From: Bin80 sp964291275
GTDB taxonomy: Bacteria > Bacteroidota > Rhodothermia > Rhodothermales > Bin80
Reading direction: 5' to 3'
Assembly: GCA_964291275.2 (NCBI GenBank)
Contig: OZ219800.1
Span: forward strand, 806,001 to 870,000
DNA length: 64,000 bases
Under the pieces are notes generated by a model. The model was not told where the DNA came from. It was given only the letters and a program-made list of their open reading frames with translations, and did not search any database. Position numbers and translations under genes: made by a program. This document shows positions 1-9,560 of the stretch, piece after piece. Within the stretch, counting starts at the first letter, position 1. The number at the start of each line of letters is the position of its first letter.

Positions 1-308
1 CTGGATACACGATCAGGCTGGGGAGCTCCAAAATAATCCGTTGTAGCCATCCGGGCAGGGTAAAACCCTGTCATTATACTGGCTCGTGTCGGACTACACA
101 CAGGTGCTGCCGCATACCCTTGCGTGAAACGTACGCCCTCGGCCGCCAGCCTATCGATATTAGGAGTTTCGTAAAAAGTGTCGGGATTGTAAGCACCAAC
201 ATCCATATAACCCAAATCGTCCGCCAAGATGAATACAAAATTCGTTGGTTCTTCTACGCGACAACTCGAGAGCAGCACGAGTAATGTTAAGCCTGTAAAA
301 AATCTCAT
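1..308 (-). CDS. Sulfatase, lipoprotein, N-terminal part (runs off window)
   Basis: The minus strand reads from ATG at 308 to the window edge without a stop, about 102 residues. It begins with a short hydrophobic segment ending in a lipobox (LLSSC), so a lipid-anchored envelope protein is expected. Next comes the metal-binding start of the alkaline-phosphatase-like fold (FILADDLGYMDVGAYN). Further on is CSPTRASIMTG, the C-x-P-x-R sulfatase signature whose Cys is converted to formylglycine. Family knowledge: such enzymes cleave sulfate esters from glycans. The ATG overlaps the stop of the EcsC-like gene in an ATGA, suggesting translational coupling. The substrate cannot be read from this fragment. 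Confidence 0.9.
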   Translation of the reverse strand, partial: MRFFTGLTLLVLLSSCRVEEPTNFVFILADDLGYMDVGAYNPDTFYETPNIDRLAAEGVRFTQGYAAAPVCSPTRASIMTGFYPARMATTDYFGAPQPDRVS

Positions 309-1129
309 TTTTTCAATATGGAGTTGAGCACACTGTCTGCATATTTATTACGCAAACGACGTTCTCTGTAAAGGTGTCGGGCAGTTTCACATACGCGTGC
401 AGTATAGTACGCGTTAAATCCTCCTCCCGCAACTACTGCAGCAAGTGGGATCACTTGCGCCAGCTTCAATTTCACCAGACGCATTCCAAGTGCACGGGCG
501 GTGCCACGCAACGCAACGCCAACCGTCGCCTGTTCCACAACCGAACGTGTATGCTTACGAACTAAAGCCCCTGGATGTCCATCCTTTTTGCTTTCATCCT
601 GCGTAGCCACGCTCAGGACGTTCAGAGCGTAGTTACGCTCTTCCGGCACACTTATATCGTAACCGCAGCACAACGCGATCTGTCCTGTCACCCGAAGATT
701 AAGTGCAACCAACGCTACAATATCAGGAATCAATCCGGCTACTCCTGCAAGTCCCGCAGCTGCACCGTGCGCAGCCGTCAGACTCTGGTACCGAAGATCC
801 AAACCACTGATCACATGGTCAACAACTTCCAAATCCAGGTGAGCAATATCCGAAAAGGTCTGCACTTCATGACCCTTTGATCGAAAAGATTTAAGCGTAG
901 CCGTGCGCGAGGTTGTATCCTGTGTGATTTCGTTGGCACACTGCACTAGACCAACTACCAGATTGTCCAGTGTCCATTCGACACCTGGAATCTGCATTGC
1001 ATGTTTCGATACCTGTTTGAGCGGCTGGTTCAACCATCGAACCTTCCTACGCAACCAAGATGGTTCCTGGTGCCGCCAGGCATAAATCTCCCGAAGCACG
1101 CGCTGTTCGTATGGGCTAGGTTTGCTCAC
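305..1129 (-). CDS. EcsC family protein
   Basis: 274 residues with no signal peptide. The central part carries the EcsC-family core: a small, Gly/Ala-rich hydrophobic stretch around residues 125-150 (AAAGLAGVAGLIPDIVALVA), then conserved polar helices, and a second hydrophobic helix near residue 230 (LAAVVAGGGFNAYYT). EcsC proteins are membrane-associated and of poorly defined function; the name comes from the Bacillus ecs locus. It sits 48 bp after the barrel-protein gene and overlaps the sulfatase start by four bases, so all are probably co-transcribed. Family assignment is by pattern only. Confidence 0.75.
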   Translation of the reverse strand: MSKPSPYEQRVLREIYAWRHQEPSWLRRKVRWLNQPLKQVSKHAMQIPGVEWTLDNLVVGLVQCANEITQDTTSRTATLKSFRSKGHEVQTFSDIAHLDLEVVDHVISGLDLRYQSLTAAHGAAAGLAGVAGLIPDIVALVALNLRVTGQIALCCGYDISVPEERNYALNVLSVATQDESKKDGHPGALVRKHTRSVVEQATVGVALRGTARALGMRLVKLKLAQVIPLAAVVAGGGFNAYYTARVCETARHLYRERRLRNKYADSVLNSILKK

Positions 1130-1177
1130 AAATTCACTGATTGCCAGTATTTATACGACATTCTCGCCAATTGTTGT

Positions 1178-3010
1178 TTAGTTGGCAATGGGCCAGTATA
1201 CACCAAAGCGCCACTGCTGCGCCGGAAGCGGATAGTCTGGAACCAGTTCGTTGCCCGACATGAGGCGTGTGCCACTGGTAATATTTTCGTAAATGATGTA
1301 CACGGTTGCTGTACGAATGCCCCCCTCAACAACCAGATCTAAAGCATACGATGCATCGACAGGGGTACGCTCAGCAGACGGAATTACCAGCAGTCCGGTG
1401 GGCGCATGCAGTGCACGGCTGATCATCGCACTCCACGATCGCCCACGCACCGATGCATTCAACCGCAGGTCTCCGGTGAATAAAACAGCCTTGAACCCTA
1501 AGCGTCCAGACGAATACCACTCAGGAAACAGACGTCCTGCATCGAGCTTGGTTTCACCTATGCCTGTCATAGCGGAGTTCAGAATAGCATACAACCCTCG
1601 CTCTGGTTCGGATGCAATATTCAGCCGGATACCTGCACCAAACGTCGTGTATGTGTCACTAACGACCTGCACAGAGTCTATGATTATCTCCGTGTAGTCG
1701 GGTGCATTCTGTGCATTTGTCACAAATCCGTACGGCTGTACTGAAAATCGCCCCATATGCAGCCCAACTCCCCCGCTTGCCTGCGTAATACTGCCCGACT
1801 CGACCATACCATCGACCAGATATTCCCCCCATCCAGTAACAGGGCTTGGCGCCGCGCTGTGGCTTAATTCCAGGTATGGCCGGAAGCTGGAAAGCGTCGA
1901 TTCCCAGCGCAGGCGTCCACCTGGTGCCCAGTCTCCATTCTGTTGGCGCATGATTCCCTGGGCAAGTAAGTACCCTGTTTTGAACTGTAGTGAATCTCTG
2001 ACCTGGGCTTCAATTAATGAAGCGCTGTGCCCGATTGGCAAAGCGACGCCCGAAGAGATACGCTGTGTGTATGCATCTCCCCGCACATGCAATCTGTGTC
2101 TACCAATACGGAAGTTACGCTGGACTGTGGCGCCCAGTCGCCGTGCGGCAGCACCGACACCCTCGTAGTACAGGGATTGTGTGGATAAATAAACTGACGC
2201 AATCAGGAAACGGGTAGTGAGCGTGGACAGAAAATCATTGCGTACCAGGCGTCTCGTTCGACGCTCACCGCTTACTTGCGCGATCAGACGATTATAGCGT
2301 GCATCTCCTGCCCCCAGGACTCCACTGTGGGCACCTAAACGACGCTGGTTATGCAAATAAAGCAGTTCCAGAGACCATGTATACTGCTGGTAGCGCGTAC
2401 GCAAGAGTAACTGTCGTTGTCGCCGCAATCGACTGCCAGGATAATCTCCTACAACGGCCGCACCACTGTAAGCAAACAAACCCTGAAATTTACCCGGCAG
2501 ACCAAATAGGCGATTGGTCTGCTGTGCATGCAACGCAGTAACACGCTGAAGTCCGTGGGCACCAGCCTGATAATGTAATTGCGTGTGCGGCTTCCTAGTA
2601 TCTGCAGTACGCAACTCTGTCTGAATACCTACCACTGCACCTGGCAACCCGGGATCTATTTTCGGGTATCTCAGAAGTGCGGTTGGAAGTAGATCGTACC
2701 TCGGGCGTCCAGTAAGCAAGTCGTTAAAAGGGATTGGGCCGAAATACAGCTGAGCTACTTGAGGACTAAGCCCATTAACACTCCAGGAAGTTGGCCAGGC
2801 AAACGCGCCAAAATCATAAACAAAGGAACCCGGCACTCCCGAAAGCACATAAGTGATATCGTGATCGGCGGACAATAATGCTCCTTCAAGGGAGTCCTCC
2901 TCAACACGGAAGGACATAAACGAGCGCACGGTGTCTACCGGGATCTGAGCGCGTGCAATCGGCACACTCAACACCGCCACGCAAAGCAGGGCCGCACGGA
3001 GCGGGTACAT
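1178..3010 (-). CDS. Putative outer-membrane beta-barrel protein
   Basis: About 610 residues from the ATG at 3010. An upstream in-frame ATG at 3052 would overlap the SDR gene; the 3010 start leaves one base between the genes and gives a clean signal peptide ending ARAQ. The N-terminal 130 residues resemble a plug-like region. The remainder alternates Arg/Tyr/Gln-rich beta strands and turns, as in a TonB-receptor-like or other large barrel (for example SLELLYLHNQRRLGA, LHVRGDAYTQRIS). It ends in an aromatic strand (WRFGVYWPIAN). No TonB box or carboxypeptidase-like N-domain is visible. Substrate unknown; a transporter or channel role is inference. Confidence 0.6.
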   Translation of the reverse strand: MYPLRAALLCVAVLSVPIARAQIPVDTVRSFMSFRVEEDSLEGALLSADHDITYVLSGVPGSFVYDFGAFAWPTSWSVNGLSPQVAQLYFGPIPFNDLLTGRPRYDLLPTALLRYPKIDPGLPGAVVGIQTELRTADTRKPHTQLHYQAGAHGLQRVTALHAQQTNRLFGLPGKFQGLFAYSGAAVVGDYPGSRLRRQRQLLLRTRYQQYTWSLELLYLHNQRRLGAHSGVLGAGDARYNRLIAQVSGERRTRRLVRNDFLSTLTTRFLIASVYLSTQSLYYEGVGAAARRLGATVQRNFRIGRHRLHVRGDAYTQRISSGVALPIGHSASLIEAQVRDSLQFKTGYLLAQGIMRQQNGDWAPGGRLRWESTLSSFRPYLELSHSAAPSPVTGWGEYLVDGMVESGSITQASGGVGLHMGRFSVQPYGFVTNAQNAPDYTEIIIDSVQVVSDTYTTFGAGIRLNIASEPERGLYAILNSAMTGIGETKLDAGRLFPEWYSSGRLGFKAVLFTGDLRLNASVRGRSWSAMISRALHAPTGLLVIPSAERTPVDASYALDLVVEGGIRTATVYIIYENITSGTRLMSGNELVPDYPLPAQQWRFGVYWPIAN

Positions 3011-3011
3011 A

Positions 3012-3920
3012 CTACAACCGAAGATGCAAGTACGCCAGGTTCTCTTCGTCAAAAAGGCGCTCGGTCACCGAAAACGTATCGTAGAAGGTTGTTTCGTCCG
3101 CTACATTACCTGCAATGAGCATCGTCAACTGATCTGGCGTAATGGGTAACATACTTCCCGCAAAGCGCATACCGAGCTTCACAAAAGATACAGGCACTTT
3201 AATTTTTGGCCGAGGATTGTTACCAAGCGCACGGGTGACAACATCCAACAACTCAATGTAGGTCAATCGGCGGCGGCCAACTGCAACGATCGTCTGAGCA
3301 TGTGCATTCGGGAATGTCAGTGCCTGAACAACAGACTGAGCGACCTCCTCAACTGCGATCGGCTGCATCTGGTAAAGCCCATTGCCAAACACCGGTAAAA
3401 TTGGAAAGGGTTTAATTAGGCTGCTCGCCAGAACAGTGCAAAACTCTTCCCGCTCCATTCCCGGATCCCCAAAGATCAACCCAGGGCGAAGTACGCACCA
3501 ATGTTCCAGGCCCGACTTGCGTACGGCTTCTTCGGCTGCCCATTTTGTGGTTTGGTATCGTGTTACCCCCTGTTCTGAAGCACCATTGGCACTAACAAAG
3601 ATGAATCGTGGTACACCTACCGCTTTGGCTGCGTTCACAACATTCTGTGTTGCACGCGTGTGGAGCATTTCAAAGGTGACCTTCTTGCGCGGAATCTCTT
3701 CAATGATACCCACCAAATGAACCACACCATCCATCCCCTGCATGAACTGCTCCAGAGCACCATTGATATCAGAGCGAACTACTTCCACGTTCCTACTCTC
3801 AAAACCTTCCGGTACTCCACCTCGCCGAATAAGAGCACGGACTTCGTGCCCTTGTGCTAACAGTTCGCGTAGCACATAGCGGCCAACAAAACCCGTCCCC
3901 CCGGTTAATAGTATGCGCAT
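3012..3920 (-). CDS. NAD(P)-binding SDR, atypical (NDUFA9/epimerase-like)
   Basis: 302 residues with an N-terminal Rossmann motif TGGTGFVGRYV and an acidic/basic turn (ALIRRGG), followed by DGVVHLVGI. YQTTK near residue 127 matches the YxxxK of epimerase-like SDRs. The C-terminal part (YIELLDVVTRALG, RPKIKVPV) resembles atypical SDR-a5 proteins related to the NDUFA9/complex I assembly group. The reaction is unknown; a nucleotide-sugar or quinone-related substrate is possible. It is the first gene of the leftward cluster and is divergent from rsmD across 66 bp. Confidence 0.8.
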   Translation of the reverse strand: MRILLTGGTGFVGRYVLRELLAQGHEVRALIRRGGVPEGFESRNVEVVRSDINGALEQFMQGMDGVVHLVGIIEEIPRKKVTFEMLHTRATQNVVNAAKAVGVPRFIFVSANGASEQGVTRYQTTKWAAEEAVRKSGLEHWCVLRPGLIFGDPGMEREEFCTVLASSLIKPFPILPVFGNGLYQMQPIAVEEVAQSVVQALTFPNAHAQTIVAVGRRRLTYIELLDVVTRALGNNPRPKIKVPVSFVKLGMRFAGSMLPITPDQLTMLIAGNVADETTFYDTFSVTERLFDEENLAYLHLRL

Positions 3921-3986
3921 GTTGATACAGGAATACAGATACTACGCCTACAATTACTCTAGGATGCCAAATTACTCGACTGAACT

Positions 3987-4520
3987 ATGCGCATAATCGC
4001 CGGTACCTTGCGTGGTCGCAAATTATTACGCCCCAGCGGCCTGCAGACACGACCGACTACAGATCGTGTACGAGAATCATTGTACGGGCTTATTGAAGCC
4101 AGAGTCTCCCTGCAGGGCGCGCGTCTTATGGATCTTTTCGCGGGCACCGGCGCCCTTGCGCTTGAAGGTATCAGTCGAGGTGTATCTAGTGCCATTCTCG
4201 TGGAAGCTGACCGAATGGCTTTGTCTGCTGCGCGAAAAAATGCTGAGCATCTCGGCGTTTCGCAAAAATGCCAATTCTTATGCGCTGACGCCGTAACCTA
4301 TCTGAAGCGTTACCAGGGCCTTCCACTGGACCTCATCATTGCTGACCCACCATATGAACTTGATACGATGCTTGATCTGCCGGATCTTGCAATCCCATGT
4401 TTGCGCCCGGATGGCTTGTTCGTAATTGAACATGATGCAAGAGTACGCTTTTCAGAACATCCTGCTCTTGATACTACACGCAGTTATGGTCGTACCAAAG
4501 TGAGCGTATTTCAGACATGA
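3987..4520 (+). CDS. rsmD: 16S rRNA (guanine966-N2)-methyltransferase
   Basis: 177 residues, the usual length for RsmD. The N-terminus MRIIAGTLRGRKL with RPTTDRVRESLYGLI is the family's RNA-contacting start. The SAM-binding motif is DLFAGTGALALEGISRG and the catalytic motif is DPPY (IIADPPYEL). It methylates G966 of 16S rRNA during 30S assembly in the cytoplasm. It is followed after four bases by coaD; the rsmD-coaD pairing is widespread in bacteria and supports both calls. Confidence 0.95.
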   Translation: MRIIAGTLRGRKLLRPSGLQTRPTTDRVRESLYGLIEARVSLQGARLMDLFAGTGALALEGISRGVSSAILVEADRMALSAARKNAEHLGVSQKCQFLCADAVTYLKRYQGLPLDLIIADPPYELDTMLDLPDLAIPCLRPDGLFVIEHDARVRFSEHPALDTTRSYGRTKVSVFQT

Positions 4521-4524
4521 TCAC

Positions 4525-4995
4525 ATGAGATTGGCAGTATATCCAGGAACCTTCGATCCCTTCACGCTCGGTCATCTGGACATAACGGAGCGTGCGCTCC
4601 GCCTGTTCGACAGGCTCGTCATCACGGTTGCAGTCCATGCCGATAAGTCAGCCCTGTTATCCTCAGAGGTACGCATTGATCTGATACAACAGGCTACTGC
4701 ACACCTCGATGGTGTGCGTGTGACAAGCTTTGACGGTCTGATTGCCGAGCACGCAAGAAATCTGGGAGCGTGTGCACTGGTGCGTGGCTTGCGCACCCCG
4801 CGTGATTTCGACTACGAATCGCAGATGGCCCATATGAACCGCATGATGGTACCTGATCTCGATACGGTGTTCCTGCACACATCTGCCGCTCACGCCCTGA
4901 CCAGCTCCTCGCTAGTTCGTGATATTATGCACTGGGGTGGAGATATTCGCCCCTTTGTCCCCGCAATGATTGCAGAGGCACTCATGAATAAGTAG
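4525..4995 (+). CDS. coaD: Phosphopantetheine adenylyltransferase
   Basis: 156 residues of the nucleotidyltransferase fold. It starts with YPGTFDPFTLGHLDI, containing the (T/H)xGH active-site motif. RGLRTPRDFDYESQMAHMNR matches the conserved substrate-binding block, and SSSLVRDI corresponds to the usual ISSTxVRE phosphate-binding motif. It makes dephospho-CoA from ATP and 4'-phosphopantetheine, the penultimate step of coenzyme A synthesis. It is nearly abutting rsmD, presumably as one operon. Confidence 0.95.
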   Translation: MRLAVYPGTFDPFTLGHLDITERALRLFDRLVITVAVHADKSALLSSEVRIDLIQQATAHLDGVRVTSFDGLIAEHARNLGACALVRGLRTPRDFDYESQMAHMNRMMVPDLDTVFLHTSAAHALTSSSLVRDIMHWGGDIRPFVPAMIAEALMNK

Positions 4996-5509
4996 TATCT
5001 GCCAGCAAGTGGCTGTATTCTGGATTATGGATCCATGTTCAACTTTAACGAACACACTAGATGGCTTAAGAACGCGGAAATGCGGCTTCAAAAAGACCTA
5101 TTTGTCTACACCGATGAGATTTGATTTTCTTCGAACGCGTTTTACCAAGCGTTGAATAAGCTGCTTTATCGTCATAGTTTGATGCGCTTGTTGAGGGGAA
5201 AACTCTCTACCATTTACGCAAGTAGGAAACGAGTACAGTTTGCTATGAATTCGATTCATGTTTCGTGAATTGGGGGAAGGGCTTCCTGTTTATGGAACCA
5301 GAGCATCGAGGAGCATGTTCTGGCTGCTGGATTCGTCAGCGATGACCGTGGACACTCAGCATGGGCTATCATCGGAGTCTTCAGAAAACCAAGGTAGTTT
5401 GTAAGCGAGGATGCCCAGCGTTCGGTGGATCAGGTTAGAGGATATGTTTGGCGCACCGGCAATATCCAGACAAAGGAACATGGAAAGACGAGACGAATAG
5501 CATCGCACT
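4996..5509 (+). other. Intergenic stretch without recognised gene
   Basis: About 510 bases between coaD and the small barrel gene. No ORF with protein-like composition, no tRNA fold and no transposase similarity were recognised. It may hold the promoter of the downstream gene or decayed sequence. Confidence 0.5.
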
Positions 5510-5980
5510 ATGTTCAGTCTTTCACATATCATGATTCGAGGAGTCGTTGTCTTGGGATTGGTAGTTTTGGTAGTGGCTGACGCGCGTGCCCAGGATCGGC
5601 CAGATCGACTGATGCTGGAGGCTGGTCTGGTGGGTGGCAATTCAATCGCGTGTCCAGGACACTATGTGGGCATAACCGGACGAATTGCTGGGCGTGCATC
5701 CCTCTACGGCATGGTAGAGAATTTTCGGTGCACTGATCTTGTGGGCAATGCTAACCGACTAGGATTAGCCTTCCAAATTGGTCCGTCCAAATGGCTAGTG
5801 CGACCCTCACTCCGCGGGGGAATTGAATACGACGGCGGTGAGTTGTCACAGCATTTTGCGGCGGGTCTGACTTTGGGACGTCGTCGTGGGGCGCGATTTA
5901 TCATCCACTTGGGAGAGATTTCAAACGGTACTGCATTGATACTTTTCCAGATGGGTGGTTACTTGTCGTTCGGATCGTAG
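5510..5980 (+). CDS. Small secreted or outer-membrane protein, unknown
   Basis: 156 residues; the likely functional start is the internal Met at 5531 (MIRGVVVLGLVVLVV), which gives a standard signal peptide cleaved after ARA. The mature part is a short series of amphipathic strands with Gly turns (YVGITGRIAGRASLYGMVEN, GLTLGRRRGARFIIHLGEI), typical of small 8-strand outer-membrane barrels. Two cysteines (IACPG, RCTD) could form a disulfide. I do not recognise a family. It stands alone, followed by IS sequence. Confidence 0.55.
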   Translation: MFSLSHIMIRGVVVLGLVVLVVADARAQDRPDRLMLEAGLVGGNSIACPGHYVGITGRIAGRASLYGMVENFRCTDLVGNANRLGLAFQIGPSKWLVRPSLRGGIEYDGGELSQHFAAGLTLGRRRGARFIIHLGEISNGTALILFQMGGYLSFGS

Positions 5981-6320
5981 CTGGGCTAGCCAGGGTGAGG
6001 TCACGCTGAAGAGAGCAAGGGTTTGTTATTCGGTCGCAACAGATTGTGTTGGTCAGACCTGCGCTGTATTATCGGCAATGATGGGGTAGAAGAAATCTGC
6101 TATCCCGCCCCTCTAGCTGTAGCAATTCACCCCAAAACGTCTCGGATTATCGGGGAATATCTCACTCTGGAGTAGTTGAGGAAAGGGGTAACTTCCGTTA
6201 AGGGGGCGAAGTATGATCTGCGGACCAATCCAGCCAATATTTCCAAGAGCAAAAGGTGCGATTCCAGCAGTTGAGGACCAGTTCGTTGAAGATCGTCAAA
6301 GCGGAGCCGCCAAGAAAATG

Positions 6321-7727
6321 GGCCCTTCACCCAATATTATGACGAGATCTGTAAATTCAGGAAAATTCGGTATAAGGTGGTCATGACAGTAGTGTTTATG
6401 TGCTCTATTTTTGGTCGTTATTCTGGGGAAAATTTCACTTGAAACAGATGCGAATACAATGAAAAAGGATGAGGCGAGTATCCATAGGAGTATAGGGCTT
6501 GAATCGCCTTGGGAGATTTCAGAGGATCGTTATGATGATAAGGATCGGGTACGGCGGGTAACGGTGATCTGCACGGATACATCATTGCTGTCATGTCCGA
6601 AGTGTAAGGCGGCTTGTTCCTTTTATGATTTGCGCGAGGCACGTTCCTGGCGGCACTTAGATACCTGTACCTATCGTACGGAGTTGATTGCCCGGGTTCC
6701 GCGTGTAAAGTGTCCAGCGTGTGGAGTTCGGACGGTGCAGGTTCCTTGGGCATCGTCGAGTTCCCGGCACACCTTTGACTTTGAAGAGAGGGTAATTGGA
6801 TGGCTTAGGGATGCGAGTGTATCCGCAGTATCGCGGCAGCTCGGCGTGGGATGGAAAGTGATTTCAAGGATCATGGAGCACGCGGTAGAGCGAGGACTTC
6901 GGCGCAGGCAAACGGAGATTATTCCGCACATTTGCGTGGATGAGACCTCCTTCCGTAAGCGACATAAATACGTTACGGTCGTTTCCGATGCAAAGGCAGG
7001 CAGGGTCCTGTATGTGGGGATCGGACGCACGAAAGCGGTGCTAAAGCGCTGGTATTTAAGTCTCACACCAGAACAATTGGCGGGGATTGAGAGCGTGAGC
7101 ATGGACATGTGGCCCGCCTACATCTCTGCCACCTTGGCGTGTGTAGCTGATGCAGCGAAGAAGATTGCGTTTGACCGGTTTCATGTGGCGAAGTATCTGG
7201 GGGAGGCCGTGGACAAAGTGCGTCGGCAAGAGCACAAGGCTTTACGCGCCGAAGGAGATACGACCCTCACCGGAAGTAAGTACGACTGGCTAACGAACCG
7301 GGAAAATATGTCCAAGAAGCAGAAAGCGCGGTTTCAATCGTTGAAGAACAGTTCGTTGAAAACCGCCCGGGCGTGGGCCATCAAGGAGATGGCACGAAAT
7401 TTATGGCATTATGTACATCCCACCTGGGCCCGCAAGGGCTGGAAAAGATGGCTTTCCTGGGCCATGCGCTGCCGCTTGGAACCGGTCAAGGAAGCCGCCA
7501 AAACCATTAAAAACCACCTGTGGGGAATCATCAATGCAATTATTCTCAAGGTCAGCAATGGCCCGGCCGAAAGCATCAACAGCCGAATAAAAACAGTCAA
7601 AGTACGCGCCCGCGGATTCCGAAATAATGAACGATTTGCAACCGCCATTTACTTCCATCTCGGAGGCTTGGACCTCTCCCCCAGAATGAAATGAAAATTG
7701 CGTTTTCACAAGATTGGCCCAAGACCC
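6321..7727 (+). mobile_element. ISL3-family insertion sequence, apparently complete
   Basis: A 1407-bp element with imperfect terminal inverted repeats: the left end ggcccttcacccaat and the reversed right end gggtcttgggccaat match at about 15 of the first 22 positions. An 8-bp target duplication differs by one base (agaaaatg at 6313-6320, ggaaaatg at 7728-7735). Eight-base duplications are usual for ISL3. It carries one transposase gene and sits inside an older relic of the same family. Confidence 0.8.
6459..7694 (+). CDS. tnp: ISL3 family transposase
   Basis: About 411 residues from the ATG at 6459; the open frame extends to a TTG at 6411 without a convincing start. The N-terminal zinc-binding segment has CPKCKAAC and CPACGVRT pairs, followed by an HTH (VSAVSRQLGVGWKVISRIM). 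The DDE triad is visible as CVDETS, SMDMWPAY and NGPAESINSRIK. FDRFHVAKYL is the family's hallmark after the second Asp. The frame is intact, so the enzyme may be active. Confidence 0.92.
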   Translation: MKKDEASIHRSIGLESPWEISEDRYDDKDRVRRVTVICTDTSLLSCPKCKAACSFYDLREARSWRHLDTCTYRTELIARVPRVKCPACGVRTVQVPWASSSSRHTFDFEERVIGWLRDASVSAVSRQLGVGWKVISRIMEHAVERGLRRRQTEIIPHICVDETSFRKRHKYVTVVSDAKAGRVLYVGIGRTKAVLKRWYLSLTPEQLAGIESVSMDMWPAYISATLACVADAAKKIAFDRFHVAKYLGEAVDKVRRQEHKALRAEGDTTLTGSKYDWLTNRENMSKKQKARFQSLKNSSLKTARAWAIKEMARNLWHYVHPTWARKGWKRWLSWAMRCRLEPVKEAAKTIKNHLWGIINAIILKVSNGPAESINSRIKTVKVRARGFRNNERFATAIYFHLGGLDLSPRMK

Positions 7728-8170
7728 GGAAAATGACCAAAAGTTGTGGAGCTATGTCCACCAAACCTGGGCGAGAAAGGGCTGGAAAAGCCGGCGATCC
7801 TAGGCAATGAATGTCAACTAAAGTCGATCATAGTCGCTGCCAAAACCATTAAAAACACTTGTGGAACATCATTGTCACAATTGTCCCAAAGGTCAAATAT
7901 GGCCTTGGGAAAGCATCCTCAGTCGGGGCAAAACCTTCGAGTTTGGTGTAGGGGATTCCGCAACAAACAGCGGTTCGCGAATGCTCTTTACTCTATCTTG
8001 AAAGATTTGATCGATACCCTAAAGGCTCCAAAAAAACCGAGCTTCCCCTTAAAAAGGATGAAGAACCGTCACTAGAATATCCACACTAAGAACGAGAAAT
8101 ATTGTGTCCTATTCCTCGGATTTAGACTGAAAATGTCGTACTGGCCATCCCCCGCCCCCTGTCGAGATTG

Positions 8171-9490
8171 ATGCGGTTTTTTTCTCCGATTGACACGGCG
8201 GGCTTGACATGCTTGCTGGCTTATGGTCTGCTCTCCTGGATCACCCGAAGTTCTGGAGATCCTTCGCTTCACCTGTTTCTTGGACTCTCCATCTGTGTTG
8301 CTGTAATCACTTTTGTCCTTTACGCCTATTATCGTCGTCATCCTGATCAAAAATTCCCCGTGACCCGTCTCATAGGCTGGGCTGTCGCATTCCGCATCTG
8401 CGGACTGATTGGCGGCCCCTTCTACGAGGACGACTTCTACAGATACTTGTGGGATGCTTTTCGCTTCATTCAAGACGGCACGCCTTACGGCCTGCCTCCT
8501 GAGGCCTTTTTCAACGACATGAATGTGCCGGATCAGTTTCAACGTATCCTGGATGGTATCAACTATCCCGAATTACCGACGATCTACGGGCCGGTGACAC
8601 AACTGGTCTTTCTGGGGGGGTATGGACTTAGCCCTGGTAGCGTCACCGCATTGCAGGCGCTCATGCTGCTTTTCGATCTGATGACCATTGGGCTGCTACT
8701 GCGACTGGCGCCCGCACGGGTGGTACTACTGTATGCTTGGAGTCCACTGGTGGTCAAGGAAATTGCCTTTACCGCCCATCCTGATGGGGTTGCTGTATTT
8801 CTTGTGCTCGCCGCGGTGGTGCTAGTTCGAAGGGACAGGATTTACGGCGCTGCTATCTTCTTGGCTCTGGCAGTGGGCGCCAAAATTCTTGCTCTGCTCG
8901 TTGTACCATTTATCCTAGTCCGAGCACGTTTACGTGTATGGGGACTCTTTTTGGGAATACTGGTGCTGATCTATTTGCCTTTCGTTTTGCAAGGTAATAC
9001 AGACCTGCAGACGCTACTCGTGTTTGCTCGCGAGTGGGAGTTCAATGCCGCCTTGTTTAGTTTGTTAAAGCCTTGGGTGCCCAATTCGTTGGCCCGGACG
9101 CTGTGCGCTCTCCTGCTCACAATAGCAGTAGCCAGCTACTATTTGGTCTACAGGCGAATGGCTCCCGGCACAATTGTTCGGGGGGACTGGATCTATGGAG
9201 GGTTGTTTGCGCTCTGGCCGGTCGTAAATTCTTGGTACCTGTTGTGGCTTCTTCCCTTTGCAGTGATTCGTCCAAGTACTTGGGCGTGGACGGCATCTGT
9301 TGCAGTGCTGTTATCGTATATCACAGGACTGAATTTGGATAACATGGACATGCATCCATTCGCGCACCCAGACTGGGTACGCCCGTTGGAGTATGGCTTG
9401 ATTCTGCTGGCTTTGGCCTATGACGTATTCAGATGGCGCCGAAGGTCCGACCGTGTGCCAGAGCAAACCCGCATGCACTCAGATCCGTAG
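8171..9490 (+). CDS. GT-C type membrane glycosyltransferase (GT87/DUF2029-like)
   Basis: About 439 residues with roughly ten to twelve hydrophobic segments along the length, so a polytopic inner-membrane protein. The first periplasmic loop carries the acidic motif EDDFYRYLWDAFRF, characteristic of GT-C mannosyl/glycosyltransferases that use polyprenyl-phosphate sugars. YGPVTQLVF and HPDGVAVF follow in later loops. Family knowledge suggests transfer of a hexose or arabinose from a lipid carrier to a glycolipid or glycan; the actual donor and acceptor are unknown. It stands alone after the ISL3 relic, with the ATG at 8171 preferred over a TTG three bases upstream. Confidence 0.75.
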   Translation: MRFFSPIDTAGLTCLLAYGLLSWITRSSGDPSLHLFLGLSICVAVITFVLYAYYRRHPDQKFPVTRLIGWAVAFRICGLIGGPFYEDDFYRYLWDAFRFIQDGTPYGLPPEAFFNDMNVPDQFQRILDGINYPELPTIYGPVTQLVFLGGYGLSPGSVTALQALMLLFDLMTIGLLLRLAPARVVLLYAWSPLVVKEIAFTAHPDGVAVFLVLAAVVLVRRDRIYGAAIFLALAVGAKILALLVVPFILVRARLRVWGLFLGILVLIYLPFVLQGNTDLQTLLVFAREWEFNAALFSLLKPWVPNSLARTLCALLLTIAVASYYLVYRRMAPGTIVRGDWIYGGLFALWPVVNSWYLLWLLPFAVIRPSTWAWTASVAVLLSYITGLNLDNMDMHPFAHPDWVRPLEYGLILLALAYDVFRWRRRSDRVPEQTRMHSDP

Positions 9491-9560
9491 GCCAGACGGG
9501 ACGTGCAACTGGCAGTCTAGACCATATAAGGAAATCAGATTTCTCCGAAGCAATACGTAG

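Larger units (their letters stand above)
6195..8035 (+). pseudogene. Decayed ISL3-type transposase, split by a younger ISL3 copy
   Basis: Two stretches, 6195-6320 and 7728-8035, align by eye with successive parts of the intact transposase at 6459-7694. The left piece matches the segment encoding KYDWLTN through SLKTARAWA. The right piece matches from NLWHYVHPTWARKGW through FATAIYFHL. Both contain stops and frame changes (for example the Glu-Ser-Ile region is shifted). The left piece stops exactly where the younger element begins and the right piece resumes exactly after it, so the relic was the insertion target. It is non-functional. Confidence 0.8.

Noticed and set aside
8072..8542. Minus-strand 156-residue frame across the start of the glycosyltransferase
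   Set aside because: It is antisense to a clear membrane protein gene and has no recognisable domain.
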